NCBI GenBank assembly: GCA_013398295.1
Contig: VZSF01008845.1
Span: forward strand, 124,001-188,000
DNA length: 64,000 nt
DNA from: Chionis minor
Taxonomy: Eukaryota > Chordata > Aves > Charadriiformes > Chionididae
Direction of reading: 5' to 3'
The notes below the pieces were generated by a model. It was not told the DNA's origin and ran no database searches. It worked only from the letters and a program-made list of their open reading frames with translations. This document shows, piece after piece, positions 10,915-22,928 of the stretch. The position numbers and the translations under genes are program-made. The number at the start of each line of letters is the position of its first letter. Position 1 is the first letter of the stretch.

Positions 10915-12862
10915 TAGACTGTGATAATGAAATATGGATAAGGAATTGACTGCAGAAAAGAGAGCAAGAGCTAATATGAAAGGATAAACTATTGTGCTAT
11001 AGGGTAGTCAGAGATTAGTATTGGAACAGTTCTTGTTTAATGCTGTGATCTTTCCTGGAAGTAGGAGAGGGATAATTTTCATAAAGGTGTTCCCTGATGA
11101 AACAAAGATAACACGTTCTGAGAAAAAAGATGTTGGAATAGCTAAAAGAGAAGGATTAAAATAAATAGGATGAAATTCACAGTACAGTCTACTGGGACGT
11201 TGGGTACTTTTGCTATACACTGAAATGTTATCACCTAGAAGCCTCAATCAGCTTTTAGGAGCTGTTAAACCAATCTTGTGTTGACACGTGGAGGGTGTCC
11301 AGTGAGAGTACGTGGTACCTACTCAGCTGTCTAGAACTAGAAAGTAGGAAAGACCTAATAAATAGACACTTAAATGCTTACATTCAAAAAAGACAGAGAG
11401 AGATGTTTGGATCTTTCTGTGGGGCACAGATCATCTGTACTAAAGACAGAAAATGAATTAATATCCCCTACTTCAAATGCTAGCTCTGAGTTTTAGAGCA
11501 AAATACTCTCGATACTCAATACTCAATAATTTTGTTTAGGAACAAAATACTATTACGTTCCTTCCACACTCCATTCAATGCTAAAAATTAAGCAATACGC
11601 ATGACAATAATGTCTCCTTCATATCAAACTATTGGTCTGTTTATCAACTATTTTTTGTTATAAAAATCTTCTAGCATTAGTTTGTGACATGGGAGATGAT
11701 AATCAGAACATCTTGTTAAAATCTGGTATCATAACTTTTGAGTCTTGACAAAGATCAACTCCAAAGCTGGAGTAACGTTTTGCAGATTGGCTTTTATTAT
11801 AGGAAAACCTGGGTCTGTCAGTTTGGAGTCAGAGCTAGCCAAACTGTGTTTTACTGTTGTTCTAGAATTTTGATGAAATTCCTAAAAAGTAAAACAAATA
11901 AAACATTAAGTTGTCACTGGTAATACCTAACAAAGTAAGATGTGGAAATTCCTTTAAATGTGCTTTAAGGTTCTCACCTTTCAAGATTTTAGTTAAGAGC
12001 TGGATCAGATCTTGACTGCATATGAAATCACAGTTCTGAATGAAATTAGTGATTCTGAATTAGAAAAATTTTTTCTGGGTTTTAGTTATGTTTTCAATTG
12101 TTTTCTTATTCTCTAATAGATTTGATCTTCATGAAATGACAGAATAAAAGCCTAGAAGCTGGTCTAAACATGAATATTGTAGGGTTGATGAGTTCTATTT
12201 CCTTAAAAGTAACTTAATATTTTCCATTTTCAGATAACAAGAAAAATTCTACTTGAGAAGTGGAAGAAATTAGAATTCAAATCATGTTTATTTCTGCAGT
12301 TTAAGCACCATCATTTTGTCTTATATATTCGTTCTCTTTGACATTATGAATTTTGCACTTAACAGGAGAAAAATTATAAAAGTGCAAAATGTTTCAGAAC
12401 AGGGATTCTCAAAGTTGTCATTCATAGTGTGCCTTTTCAAATCTTATCCATTCGAAAACTCCAGCTTTATTGGAAACCCGTGGTGTCGAAATTTTCATCA
12501 TTAAATTTTAATGATAATCTCCAGCAGCTTTGGTATACCTTTATTTTGACAGGGATGAAAAAATATATGTCTATTTAAATGCACTTTGTACTACTCTTGA
12601 CATTTATGTTTTTAGAAAGTACTATACCAATTTTAATGCACATTTTATCAGTCTTGCTTTTTATTTTGGTTGCAGGAGGTTTATTATTTGGGATGATTTA
12701 TGTTTATTTCATTCTAAACTGTATTATGGACAAAGTTTGATTTTCATCAGTTCATATAAAATGTGATTAGAATAATGTAAATGTTATTAGCAGTGCACGG
12801 ATCAAGGTCTGGTGTGGTCACATTGCAAGGGAAGGCAGCAATTATGGCTGCTTTAATTCTGC

Positions 12863-12884
12863 ATTTATTTATTTATTTATTATT
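12863..12884. repeat. (ATTT)n short microsatellite
   Basis: About five tandem ATTT units within AT-rich DNA. Confidence 0.8.
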
Positions 12885-13805
12885 TTCTTTGTATAACAGG
12901 TGGTGTTATAAAGGACTTGTGATTTACTTTTCGAGATGGGACTAAAGGTAGGAATAAATAACCCCAGTTATGAGCAGCGAAATATACGTTAACCAATTAC
13001 TTCTCAAAAGAAGATTGTTTTCTGAGCCAGTGCCATGCCTAGCACCTAAGCAGTTAACACTCTCTGCTATGTACAGTGAGATCATTTTGCAATCTTTGCT
13101 GAGACTTCAAACAGGAAGAGTCACCTGCATTTCTGTCTCCAATCAGGCAACTAGTTTAATTGGGCAATGGCAGAGTCTTGCAGGATATCCTAATGAGCCT
13201 AATTGGTAGCAGGAATCTAACTCTCTAGAGAACAAAGATAGAAACCAGACAGCCAAAGAGACAGGTAAAAGCTATAGAGTAAGAGAAATAAGATGGCAGG
13301 ACTCTGTCAGGGCTTAGTACTGCTATATACACTTCTGTGTATTCTTTCTTTTCTTAGTCCTTCTCACCACTTTGTTTACTAGCTATGTGCCCGTGGTACT
13401 GTTGTCTTTGTCTTTCCTGCTATTTGAGGCATCCTGTGGATCTTTTTGTGCTTATTGTGGCTTTTGTTCCCAAGTGATCTGAATATGCAGGGAGTCCTTT
13501 CTTGAAAGGCTGTCCAGTCCGATCACAAATCTACTTCTGCAACATTCAGTGCAATTGGGGTAAGAAAAAAAATTCAGAATGTGATCGAACTGTTTCTGAG
13601 AGAAAGAATCTTCAGTGTAGTTTGGAACACCTCACTAGGAGTGTCCCTATCTATAGCTGTCACCGTTCTGTCACTGAAACTCCTGGCAACAATTGAATTT
13701 TAATGAAGGTCCGCTGTGCTTTAGAATTTAAATGAGATGTTTGATAAAAGAGAGAAAACCTTCAGCATGTTTACCTTATGTTCTCAATACATTCCTCCTG
13801 GTTAA

Positions 13806-13823
13806 AATAAATAAATAAATACA
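13806..13823. repeat. (AAAT)n short microsatellite
   Basis: Four tandem AAAT-type units. Confidence 0.75.
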
Positions 13824-16800
13824 GGATTGTTTCAATGCTTGTTTTCTACAGAGATTTCCCTGCAAAGCTGAAAAAATAGCATGAGCTGCACAGAGCCATT
13901 TTCATGCTGATTTCCCACTGCTTCTGATAGAAGCAGTAGGTGTATATGCAGCTCCTGTTGTTATTCTGGCTTCCTTAGCTTCCCAGACTAGCAGGGACAT
14001 TTGTTTCTGATAATCTGAATCAATGTCAAAGTGTTTCAGGCCAGCAACAAGTAGCTTAGTGGGGCCATCCTCAACTGAGCAGAGTTTTGGCACTGCATCT
14101 TACCAGGATTTTTGCAGGTGAGCTAGCTATTAGTCCCTAATATTTGATTGTTCATTTGGATGCAAGGTACTGAAGACTTTAATAATACAGTTTACCCTTT
14201 GCTTACTTTCACTTGTCTGAAACTAATTTTTTTCCAGGTGAAGAGCCTACCACTGTATTTTGTTCAGCGATAACGTTGTGGATATCAAAAGAGTACTGAT
14301 GGTAAAATGCTCAGTTTCTTGACATTTTTGGTCTCCAAAGTTTTCAAGCTCGAACTGAGCCATGCATTGATTGTGGGGGAAAAACTAAAGGTTATTTATT
14401 TTTAGTACGTGTCGTGCTTTTCTCCTGTGCAGTACACTACCTAGGTGTAAACGCTGCCTCACGCAGATGTGCTAATGGAATTCCTGCTTTTATGTAATTG
14501 CCTTTTGGGGAAAGAAGGGAGCTTGAAAAGCTCTGTTCTAATTACAGATGTTTCTTTCTGTTGCTAACTGTGGGGGTATATGAGTGGGAACATATGTGTG
14601 TAAGGTGAAGATATAGCTTGTAAACAAAAGATGTTGATCAATGGTAATATAAACTGAAAATATAGTGAACTGACAGCCTTATTGCAGAAACCCAAGATAC
14701 ATTCATGGATTTATTAGACAGTCTTGATAACCTATTCATAGTCTTTTGCACCATCACTTTATTTGGAGTATCTTCTCATACTTGCCACTCTAACACAGCT
14801 CCTAGATTTAAAAAATTCAGTACTCAAAGCAATATACAAAAGGTTTCTGTAAAAGCAGCACTGGAAACAGAAATGTGCCTGGAACACACAGAAAGGGAGA
14901 GGCAGCAACTGGTACTTCTGACTACAGGTTGAAGTTGCAAGGATACCTGTACTGTAGTTTTTCCGAAATGGTTTACCCGCTCTAAGGGTGACTTAAATTC
15001 ATTGTATTCTGCATCCAGGAAAACCCAGTCAGAAACTTGAACCCCACCATGCCTTCCTGATATCTCATAAATTATCTCTTGTTACCTAAGTAAGCACATC
15101 GTCTCAGTTTTTATTACAGGTTACCTTTTGAAAGATGTCTGTGTTTTTGCTTTCTTTTTTCCTAAATGAGGAAATGAAACCATTAAAGGGGTAGGTTTAA
15201 AGAAGGCTGCACACAAATATATTGATATTTGAAAGGGCATTAGTTTCCATCCGTCCATCCACCTCCTCAGTCTTGATTTTAGTATCTTTCTACTGTAAGA
15301 GGACATGTTCAATTTCCTATCAAATAGCCTAAAGTGTAAAATGAGAGTTAGGAATAGTCTAGAGGAAAACCAGGGACACCTAGCTGGCAACAATACAAAC
15401 TGTCAGTGAGATGTAGAGCAGGGGAAAAAATTGGCCACAGTAATCAGCCACTGACTTTAGTACAGTGTTATAGCACAGACTGGGAATGAGATTATCGTTA
15501 TTCTCTTCCCACCCCTGACATTGATGATGAGCTGCTACATCTACCAGGCCTTTACCTTATGTCAGTGAAATTGAACTCAGAATCCCCACTGGAAGTGGGA
15601 TGAAGAAGTACACCGTCATTTATTGTGCTTGATCATATTTACTTATCACCCAGGATCTGGAAGTGAAATCACTGAGGGAATAGGTGCCACATAGCTAATA
15701 ATGGTATTGGAGGAAAGGTTGTTGCTTTTGTACTGCTCAACAAATTGTAATATATGTTTTAATACACTACTATAATTCTTTTAGTTCTTATCTGTATGAC
15801 AAATACTGACTGTTCTGTATACCTCCTAAGCTTGGGCAGGCTGTGTTTTTCTCTCTTCATCTTTTGCTGACACCAAACAAGTGCAAAAATGAACACACCT
15901 GTCCAATCTAAACTTCCTCTCCTGTGCTGGAGAGGCAGTTCCACAGGATGGTACATCTGACACCTCTAGACAGTGGCAGAACAAATGTAAATGACTCCAG
16001 AGCTGAGTCCCTTCTTTAGACCGTCACCTCACTTTTCTGATGAGCCTTGGCTCTTGTTTTCCATAAGCTTCCTTGGTAGGCCCAGGCTGAGAACCTGAAG
16101 GTTTTGAGAAAAACAGATGCTTGCTGGGTGCAGATGGTGGAGCTTAGTACGGATCAGACATTTTTGACAAGCAACACTGTCATACTGGTTTGCATCGCAG
16201 ACTTCTGTGTATGTAGATATTAACTTACATCAAACTTTGTTCAGTTCTGTACTGGTAGCTGTCAGCACCAAGTTGATATGCATTTTATTGAGTTGTTGGT
16301 GGAAGATCTTTTTGGTCTTTGAGGTGCTTATGCAGGGAAACAAGAGCTACAAAACAAGAGTTTGGGTCATCTACTGTGACCCAAAATTAGTCTGTTTCTG
16401 TCCTTGCATGCCTCTGACTTGAAGATAGTGGTGTGTACGCTGCCCAAATGACAGGCTTTCAACCAGTGATAGGCTCGTGTGCGCAGGACAGTAGTTAAAG
16501 GAATGTGAGAACCAACATTTGCTGCACTGCTGAGGGATGCTTTTGATTGAAATCAGATGTGGTGTGAATCCATGTTATCCATAGGGTATAGAGTTCAAGG
16601 CAGACCTTTCTGATTTCCAAGCCCAGTTTAATTTTTCAGAAGCAGCAAGCTGGCTTATCCATTTTGGACCCCAGAAGCCAACTGGAATGGTTGCTGTGGG
16701 ATGACTGGAGAGGAGCAGGCATGCGAGACATCAGGGAGTGAACCAACTTCATACAATGAACAAAACATGCATGTATAAGACAATAAGCGAAGCTGTTATT

Positions 16801-16935
16801 TGTTAGAAGGGAGGACCCTTTCACTGGGAGCTAACTGGATCAAGGGGACCATTTTCAGGCTGTTTGGAAAACAGCTGAAAGTCACTGAAAGTTGAAAGTT
16901 TCCATAGCGGTTTGCACTGGGGCATACTGTTTACA

Positions 16936-17941
16936 GTTGATCTGGAAAGGGAAGTGGGGAGTGAGGTGACAAGGTTTGCTGATAATGCTAAATTTATTCA
17001 GAATATTAAATAAGAAATCTGGATAAAGAACACAGGGTACATTTTGTGAAACTGTCTAACTGGTGATAAAAGGGCAAGTGAGATTCACTTTTGACAAATG
17101 CAAAGTAATGCTGGTTGGAAAAACAATCCATCTCTACATATACAGTGAAGATCTTTAAATTAGTTATTACTATTCAGGAAAGAGATCTTGGAGTCATTAT
17201 ATAATCGTGCCCTGAAAACATCAGCTCAGTGTTTAGTGGTGGTCAGAAAGGTAAATAGAGTTTTGAGAATTGAGAAAAGAATTGAAAGGAAAGCAGAAAA
17301 TATTATTCCACTGTATAAATCCATGTTGTCCTCACATCTTGAATACTATTTGCAGTTCTGTTTATAATAATAAAATATTAGAAATGGAAAAGGGACAGAA
17401 AAGGGCAACAAGTATGATAAATAGTGTGAAATGATTTCCGCATAAGAAAAAGTGAAACAGATTTGAATGCTCTGGACTGAATAAGAAATGGATAATGAGC
17501 ACCATGACAGTGAGTGAATAGGAGAGTGGTTATTCATTCTTTCTCATGATACAGAAACAAGGCAGACCAAAAGAAATTTTGAGCAGATTTAGTCAAAGGG
17601 TAAGAAATAAGTATATATTTTTTTCTGCAGAAGTTGTTATTAAATTTTGAAAGTTATTACCATGGAATAATACATCTGATGAAAGTTTAGATGAGTTAAA
17701 AATCAATTACAGAAATATATGAAAGAAATATTCATTAAGTGTTGATAAACACAAAGGTAAAACCTGTGACTTAAAGTCTTCAAGTTTCACATTGTTGTTA
17801 TCTCAGAGGAAATATAAGGGGTAAAATATTACAGGATGTCTGACCCCCCCCACCCCCCCCAACCCCAAGATATGTGCTCTCAGAGACAGGATACCTTGAT
17901 AGCTGGACCTTTGTCTGACCCAGTGCAGCTGTACTCATGTT
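16936..17941 (+). mobile_element. Ancient CR1 (turtle-like) LINE, 3' half
   Basis: This is a heavily diverged CR1-clade copy in the plus orientation, distinct from the bird CR1 subfamilies elsewhere. Landmarks in order are TGATCTGG, a decayed FADD reverse-transcriptase motif (TTTGCTGATAAT at 16975-16986, now FADN), TGCAAAGTAATGC (about 17098-17110), GAAAGAGATCTTGGAGTCAT (about 17179), ATAAATCCATGTTGTCC, CATCTTGAATACT, CAGAAAAGGGCAACAA and, near the 3' end, GACAGGATACC...GGACCTTTGTCTGACCCAGT (17885-17923). This order and the 3' end match CR1 elements common in turtles and crocodilians. No long frame survives. It probably pre-dates the bird-specific CR1 expansions. Confidence 0.88.
17844..17866 (-). 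repeat. C-rich run inside the old CR1
   Basis: Two runs of eight C separated by a single A, then AA and CCCC. The complementary minus strand carries G4, G8 and G8, enough for a G-quadruplex with very short loops. It lies within the 3' UTR part of the ancient CR1. Confidence 0.85.
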
Positions 17942-20160
17942 AAGGCTTAATCATCAAAATCTGTATCTCGCCACACAGGACAATGTAACCACTGATTAAA
18001 CCTACTTTCAGAGAAGAATTCAGCCTGAAGTAACCCAGACTTTTAACAGAAGCTAACCACTGAGCTCAAAAAGGATAAAATACTTTTATCATGTCCTAAG
18101 ACTACAATGGATTGTGAATCTGCAGTAAAAATCATAGCTGTGATTTCATGTGTAAAACTTTTCCTGTTAAGCACTACTCCAGCCTCTCTCCCACTCTCTT
18201 TTCCTCCTTTTAACCGAGACAAAGAAATGTCACACAAACACATAGGATTACTTGGTAGTAGTTATGTAAATACCAAACATAAAGGAGAAATTCTTGTTAC
18301 AAGGAGAAACTAATATATTTTATTGTAGCAGTTCAGTGAAACTGTATGTAAAGTAGTGCTGTGAAAAATATATGCAAGTGGCAAAGGTCTCACCAGAGAT
18401 ATTCAGACATTTCTCTCTAAGCTCAGGAACCCACAGTTAGAGGTGATTTTGCTGTGCTTATTTATTCTTAGTGGCTATCGTATCATTTGCTAGAACTGGG
18501 AAGAGGAATGAATTTCTGTTCAGTTTAGGACTAGATGACAGTTGCAAAGAAGAAAGAAGATAGAAAGTTCCCACTGTGCATCTAAAAATGAAGAAACTGG
18601 CCTCCAGGAATAAAGCAAAGAGCTGGATCAACTGAGAGAAGTAAGAAGTACATGGTTTTCAGAATGCTTTGAGTCACTGAATTTGTACAATCTTTGCTGA
18701 AGGGCATTTCACATCCCAGTATCAGTTTTATCTTAAACAAAAGCTTTTGTTTAGATATGTTCTTAAAAACTGAAGGTTCCTAAATTTCTTCCCTAACTCT
18801 TCCATGACAACAGAGAAGCTATTTGCATGTGTAACTGCAGAGTCACCTTAGACGTCCTCTTGTACTCCATATGGCCTCCAGCTGTTCCTCCTGGATTCAG
18901 GTCTATGGCAACACATCCCATGTGACACCTGCTGCCTCTGGTCCCCTGAAGTCGTGCTAGATGTATATGTTTTAGGTACCTTAATTCCACCCTTCATGTT
19001 ATTTCTTTGTGATACAGAAATTGTTTTTTGCAGTATGAAGGACGTCTGTATATATGCCCTTATATCACACCTCTTAACCGTGTTCTCAGTTGTCATACTG
19101 GCTAAATTTTAACCTGGAGCATCATCCAGCAAGCCTGCCAACATCAACAATGGAATAGTTTCGTATGTGATTCTTTGTGGATTGAAACAGCATGACTAGG
19201 AAATCTTCACACTCCAGAGCTGATGTACCAACTGATTTTCCAATGGCCTTGTAAGGTCTTGGCTCAAGTGACTGTGGGGTCGTAAAGTGTATCAAGGTAT
19301 TTTTCTGGAGTGAAAGGGAGTTAAGATGTCCATGTAAACATAGAAAGAGGTGTAAGAAGTTGTTGAAAGGTACAATTTATCCTGCCTTATTTGCAAACTT
19401 AGTTGCAAACCAACAAAGTATCACAGAATTCTGCAAAATGTATTATTAAAATTTGTCCTTCCCTACTAGCTACTAGTACTTCCCTACTAAATTTAACAAA
19501 TACAATTAAAAATAAAAAATAACATTTCAGAATTATTCCTGAGCTTTCTCATAAGGCTTACAGACTATTTTAAGCTAACAACAAATCAACCATAACCCAG
19601 CAGAATGTCTTAACTTCAAAATGTTGAAATTAAGATTTGTGTTGGGGAATCAGCAGAGAATAAGGCTATGACATTTGAGACTCTCTCTAGGTATGTCAGA
19701 TATTGAATTTTGTTCTCCAGATGCATTTTGTCAATTTCCAACATTTTAACACTTCAAAGTTCAGCTATACCTAAGCTTGTATATTTTTAATTAAATACAA
19801 GTTAATGAATATGTATTGTGAACTCTGCTAAGGAATATTTGGAAGAAAATGAACCAGACTTGTTAGAAACTGTCTAAGCGAGAAACCTAGGTGTCTCTTC
19901 ATTGTGGTTTCATACTTCATGCTTTTTTCATATATACTTTCGTATAACAATCAGGAGTAAAAAGTACATCATAACACAGGTAGAAATTATAATGTTGCTT
20001 TTATTAACATTTTAATAACAATATGCATGCTTTAGAATGGGAAAGAAGAGAAATGAGTAACAGTTCTTACAACTTGGAATTACTAACTTACATGTTCAGA
20101 TGACGGGCTTTTTACTCTGAAGATCTCAGATGATGGTGTTGGATTGATAGTCCAGGATTT
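17942..20160. other. Unique DNA, no gene recognised
   Basis: No transposon or exon was recognised. Opposite-strand frames around 18793-19096 are short and unrelated to any family I know. The interval is AT-rich apart from a more balanced patch at about 18840-18980. Confidence 0.65.
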
Positions 20161-20304
20161 AGGGGTTTCTTTGTTTGCTCTTTGGGATGTTCTTTGGGGT
20201 TGGGGGGGGGGGGTGTTTGGTTTTTTGGTTGTTTTGGGGGTGTTCTTGTTGTTGTTGTCATTGTTGTTTTGTTTGGTTTTGGGTTTTGGTGAGGTTTTTT
20301 TTGT
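20161..20304 (+). repeat. Long G/T-rich tract with a G12 run
   Basis: Roughly 140 bases almost free of A on the plus strand. It includes a 12-base G run at about 20202-20213, a GTT run at about 20246-20257 and TTTTGG-type repeats. Open frames on both strands here (glycine/valine/leucine-rich on plus; lysine/asparagine/proline-rich on minus) are artefacts of composition. Confidence 0.85.
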
Positions 20305-20840
20305 ATCATCTCGCAACCTGAATCAGAAAAATACATCTCATCTGGACCAAGCACACACTGTGAGTGAGAGAAGTGTGGAAATAAGTGGAGAGGTAATGCT
20401 TGTTGAGGCATCAGCTGAACAGTACGAGCATGCATCCTATATTGATCTTGTCTTTTCTGCTTCATGATATGCTTGTGCCAGAGGGGAATCAAAGTAAAAT
20501 TGCTGTCATGCATGACAGTGTACTGCTGCTTCCTCTCTTATGAGAAAGTAGATTCTGTAATAAATAACCTATATAAATATGAGTCAAAGATTTTCCTATT
20601 ACATACACTTACTTACCAACTGGATAAAGTTGCATCTCTTCCAACTTAATATATTCATTCTTCATCATATCCTTTCTTATAAGAGGGGTTTCATTATGAC
20701 ACTTATATTTCAGCATAAAATACTTTTTCCTGTATTCTTCTTACCTTGCATGTGTCATTCATAATGCTACTAGGAAAAGAAATTTGTTTTCTCCTGCCTT
20801 GATTTGTTTCAGCCAATTTCTAGTTGCTCTTATTTATCTG
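20305..20840. other. Unique DNA with a 16-bp palindrome
   Basis: No gene or transposon was recognised between the G/T tract and the CR1 fragment. A perfect palindrome occurs at 20503-20518 (listed in findings). Confidence 0.6.
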
Positions 20841-21115
20841 TCATAGCATCATGAAATAATTAACAGATTTCTGGAAATCTAGTCCAATTTGCTTCTCATT
20901 GCAAGGCTAATTTCAAAGTTAGATCAAGTTGCTTATGGCTTTTCTTTTTAATTCAACTATACATCCCTAAGCAGATTCTTGCTCCTTCTCTATTCTACCT
21001 ATTCCATCGAAGGTACAAGACTTGGTATTTGGTTTTGGTCAGCTTCATGAGGTTCCTGTTAGCCTATTTGTCCAGACTACTGAGATCCTTCTGATTCATT
21101 TTCCAGCTCTTCATC
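20841..21115 (-). mobile_element. CR1 LINE, old internally deleted fragment
   Basis: A minus-strand CR1 remnant. The 3' end shows decayed octamers (TCATAGCATCATGAAAT at 20841), followed by GTCCAATTTGC and GTTAGATCAAGTTGCT, which match the 3' UTR of bird CR1. It then jumps to GGTCAGCTTCATGAGGTTCC and TCCAGACTACTGAGATCC (about 21043-21095), which belong much further upstream in ORF2. The intervening ORF2 C-terminal region is missing, so the copy has a large internal deletion or is two fragments. It is more diverged than the neighbouring minus-strand copy. Confidence 0.75.
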
Positions 21116-21174
21116 CTAGTTTTAGTGGTCATGACAGGCCAGTCAGCCCCTATTAAGTTGCCAGTAAGGTCACA

Positions 21175-22054
21175 AAGTGAGTCCTTTTGAAAACTGTTTC
21201 TGGCCACTGAAGGAGAAGGTGAATGGGAACAGCCGGAAAGTATTTATCAAGGGCAAGTTACACCGAACCAAAGTGACCACTTTATATGATGAAATGATTA
21301 GATTTGTTGATGAGGGGAGAGCAGTGGTTGCCACTTACCTTGACTTTAACAAGGTATTCAGCATGGTCTCCTGTAGCATCCCTTGTCTCTGTGTTGGGAT
21401 GTTGCAGTGCTACACTGTGGATGGGTGGACTACCAGAGAGGTGAAAAACTGGCTGCAATATTGGGTTCAAAACACAGTAGTTAATGCTCATCCTGTACCT
21501 GAAGGACATCTAGAAGTGGAGTTGTTCAGAGGGTCTATCCTGGGACCTATCCTGTTTAATATCTTTGTCAGTCATGGAGGAGAAGACATAATGCATCCCT
21601 GTCAATTTTTTGAGTGACAGAAAAATGGGTAATAAAACTGATAATGCTCAAGGGCAGAGCTGCTGTTCAGAGGGTTGTAGACTGGCTAGTGTAATGGATC
21701 AACAGGAACTTCATGAAAATCAACAAAGACTAACACAAAGTCCTGAACTTGGGAAGGAACTCCCTACAATAATATGGAGGGGGACTGGCTGACTGGTTGG
21801 GGAGCAGCTGTGCTTGAGGCCCTGAAGAGCAAAGATCTGAACGTGAGCCAGTCATGAACACTAGCAGCAAAGATGACAAAGAGCACTGTGGGAAAAGGAC
21901 TTTTGGGAATGTTCATCCTGGAGAAAAGATGGCTTTGGGAAGACCTAGCAGTAACCTCCCAGTATGCGAGAGTTGATTACTGGGAAACCAGAGCTTGGCC
22001 CTTTGTTGAGGTGCACAGCAGGTGAGAGATAATTGGTCAAAAATTAAACAGGAG
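21175..22054 (+). mobile_element. CR1 LINE (plus), 5' part of an interrupted copy
   Basis: A plus-strand CR1 begins near CTGAAGGAGAAGGTG and runs through reverse transcriptase (YLDFNKVF at about 21337-21360; GSILGPILFNIF at about 21531-21566) into the C-terminal region (GACCTAGCAG..., about 21941) and towards the end of ORF2. It is cut at about 22054, where a minus-strand CR1 begins. The remainder resumes at about 23581 with GACTGGATATTGGGAGG. The two pieces read through as one element once the insert is ignored, so this is the older host copy. Confidence 0.88.
21177..21617 (+). pseudogene. CR1 reverse transcriptase fragment (146 codons)
   Basis: The frame carries reverse-transcriptase landmarks of CR1 ORF2: motif A as TYLDFNKVFSMV (residues about 54-65) with the catalytic aspartate kept, then TREVKNWLQYWVQNTVVNA, and motif B as RGSILGPILFNIFVS (about 118-132). 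Motif B normally starts SGVPQGS, and here the family's GVPQ core is replaced by residues around LFRGS. The YADD/FADD motif C is not in frame because the frame stops at 21617. It is an inactive remnant. The first 15 or so residues may precede the element. Confidence 0.85.
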
Positions 22055-22159
22055 ATCATAGAACCATAGAATACCAGGTTAGAAGCGGATCTCAAGGATG
22101 ATCCGGTCCAAGCTTTCTTGGCAAAAGCACAGTCTAGACAAGATAGTCCAATACTCTGT

Positions 22160-22882
22160 CTACCTGAATCTTAAAAGTGTCCAATGTTGGAGAATCCACC
22201 ATTTCCCTGGGTAGATTATTCCAATGGCTGACTGTTCTATTGTGAAAAATTGTTCTCTTGTCCCCAGTTGGAATCTCCCCAGGAGTAACTTGTACCCATT
22301 ACCCCTCATCTTTTCCATGGGACTCCTTATAAAAAGGGAGTCTCCATCTTCTCTGTAGCCACCCTTTAAATACTGGAACATGGTGATAAAGTCTCCCCTA
22401 AGCCTTCTTTTCTCATGGCTGAACAAAGCCAACTCTCTCAGCCTTTCTTCACACGGCAGGCTTCCCAGTCCATTGATCAGCTTTGTGGCCCTTCTCTGGA
22501 CCCTCTTCAGCCTGTCCACATCTTTTTTGTACAGGGGGGACCAAAACTGAACACAATATTCCAGGCGTGGCCAGACAAGTGCTGAGCAGAGTGGGATAAT
22601 GACTTCTTTATTTCTGCTGGCGATGCTCTTGTTGATGCAACCCAGCACCCTGTTGGCTTTCTTTGCCACAGCAGCACGCTGTTTACTCATAGTGAGCTTA
22701 TCATCCACCAGGATCCTCGGGTTCCTTTCCACATATCCTCTCCCCAGCCAGGTAGATCCCAGCCTGTACTGCCCTCCTGGATTATGTTTTCCCAGGTGCA
22801 AGGCCTTATACTTGTCCTTCTTGAACTTCATAAAGTTCTTGTTAGCCCACTCTTCCAGCCTATCCAGGCCTTCCTGCAGCAT
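22160..22882 (-). pseudogene. CR1 ORF2 C-terminal fragment (240 codons)
   Basis: The longest open frame in the window. It starts inside ORF2 downstream of the catalytic motif and contains LDRLEEWANKNFMKFKKDKY (about residues 6-25), RILVDDKLTMSKQ, AAVAKKANRVLGCINKSIASR, PRLEYCVQFWSPLYKKDVDRL and GLGSLPCEERLRELALFSHEKR in family order. It runs close to the normal C-terminus, but the last 20-30 residues look frameshifted. The family role is the region downstream of reverse transcriptase. Without endonuclease and an intact catalytic site it is non-functional. The start methionine is internal. Confidence 0.9.
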
Positions 22883-22928
22883 GGCTCTCCCTTCTCAAGC
22901 ATCCACTTACCCACTCAGCTTGATGTCA

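Larger units (their letters stand above)
10915..16935. other. Unique DNA, no gene recognised
   Basis: 6 kb without a recognisable transposon or gene. Small simple repeats include an ATTT run at about 12863-12884 and an AAAT run at about 13806-13823. Open frames are all under 95 codons and none has a recognisable motif. The segment 14370-14580 is less AT-biased and repeat-free, so it is a place to look for conserved non-coding sequence, but I cannot test conservation. Confidence 0.65.

Noticed and set aside
20083..20513. Lysine/asparagine/proline-rich minus-strand frames and a glycine/valine-rich plus frame
   Set aside because: All cross the G/T tract at 20161-20304; the residues are produced by low-complexity DNA.
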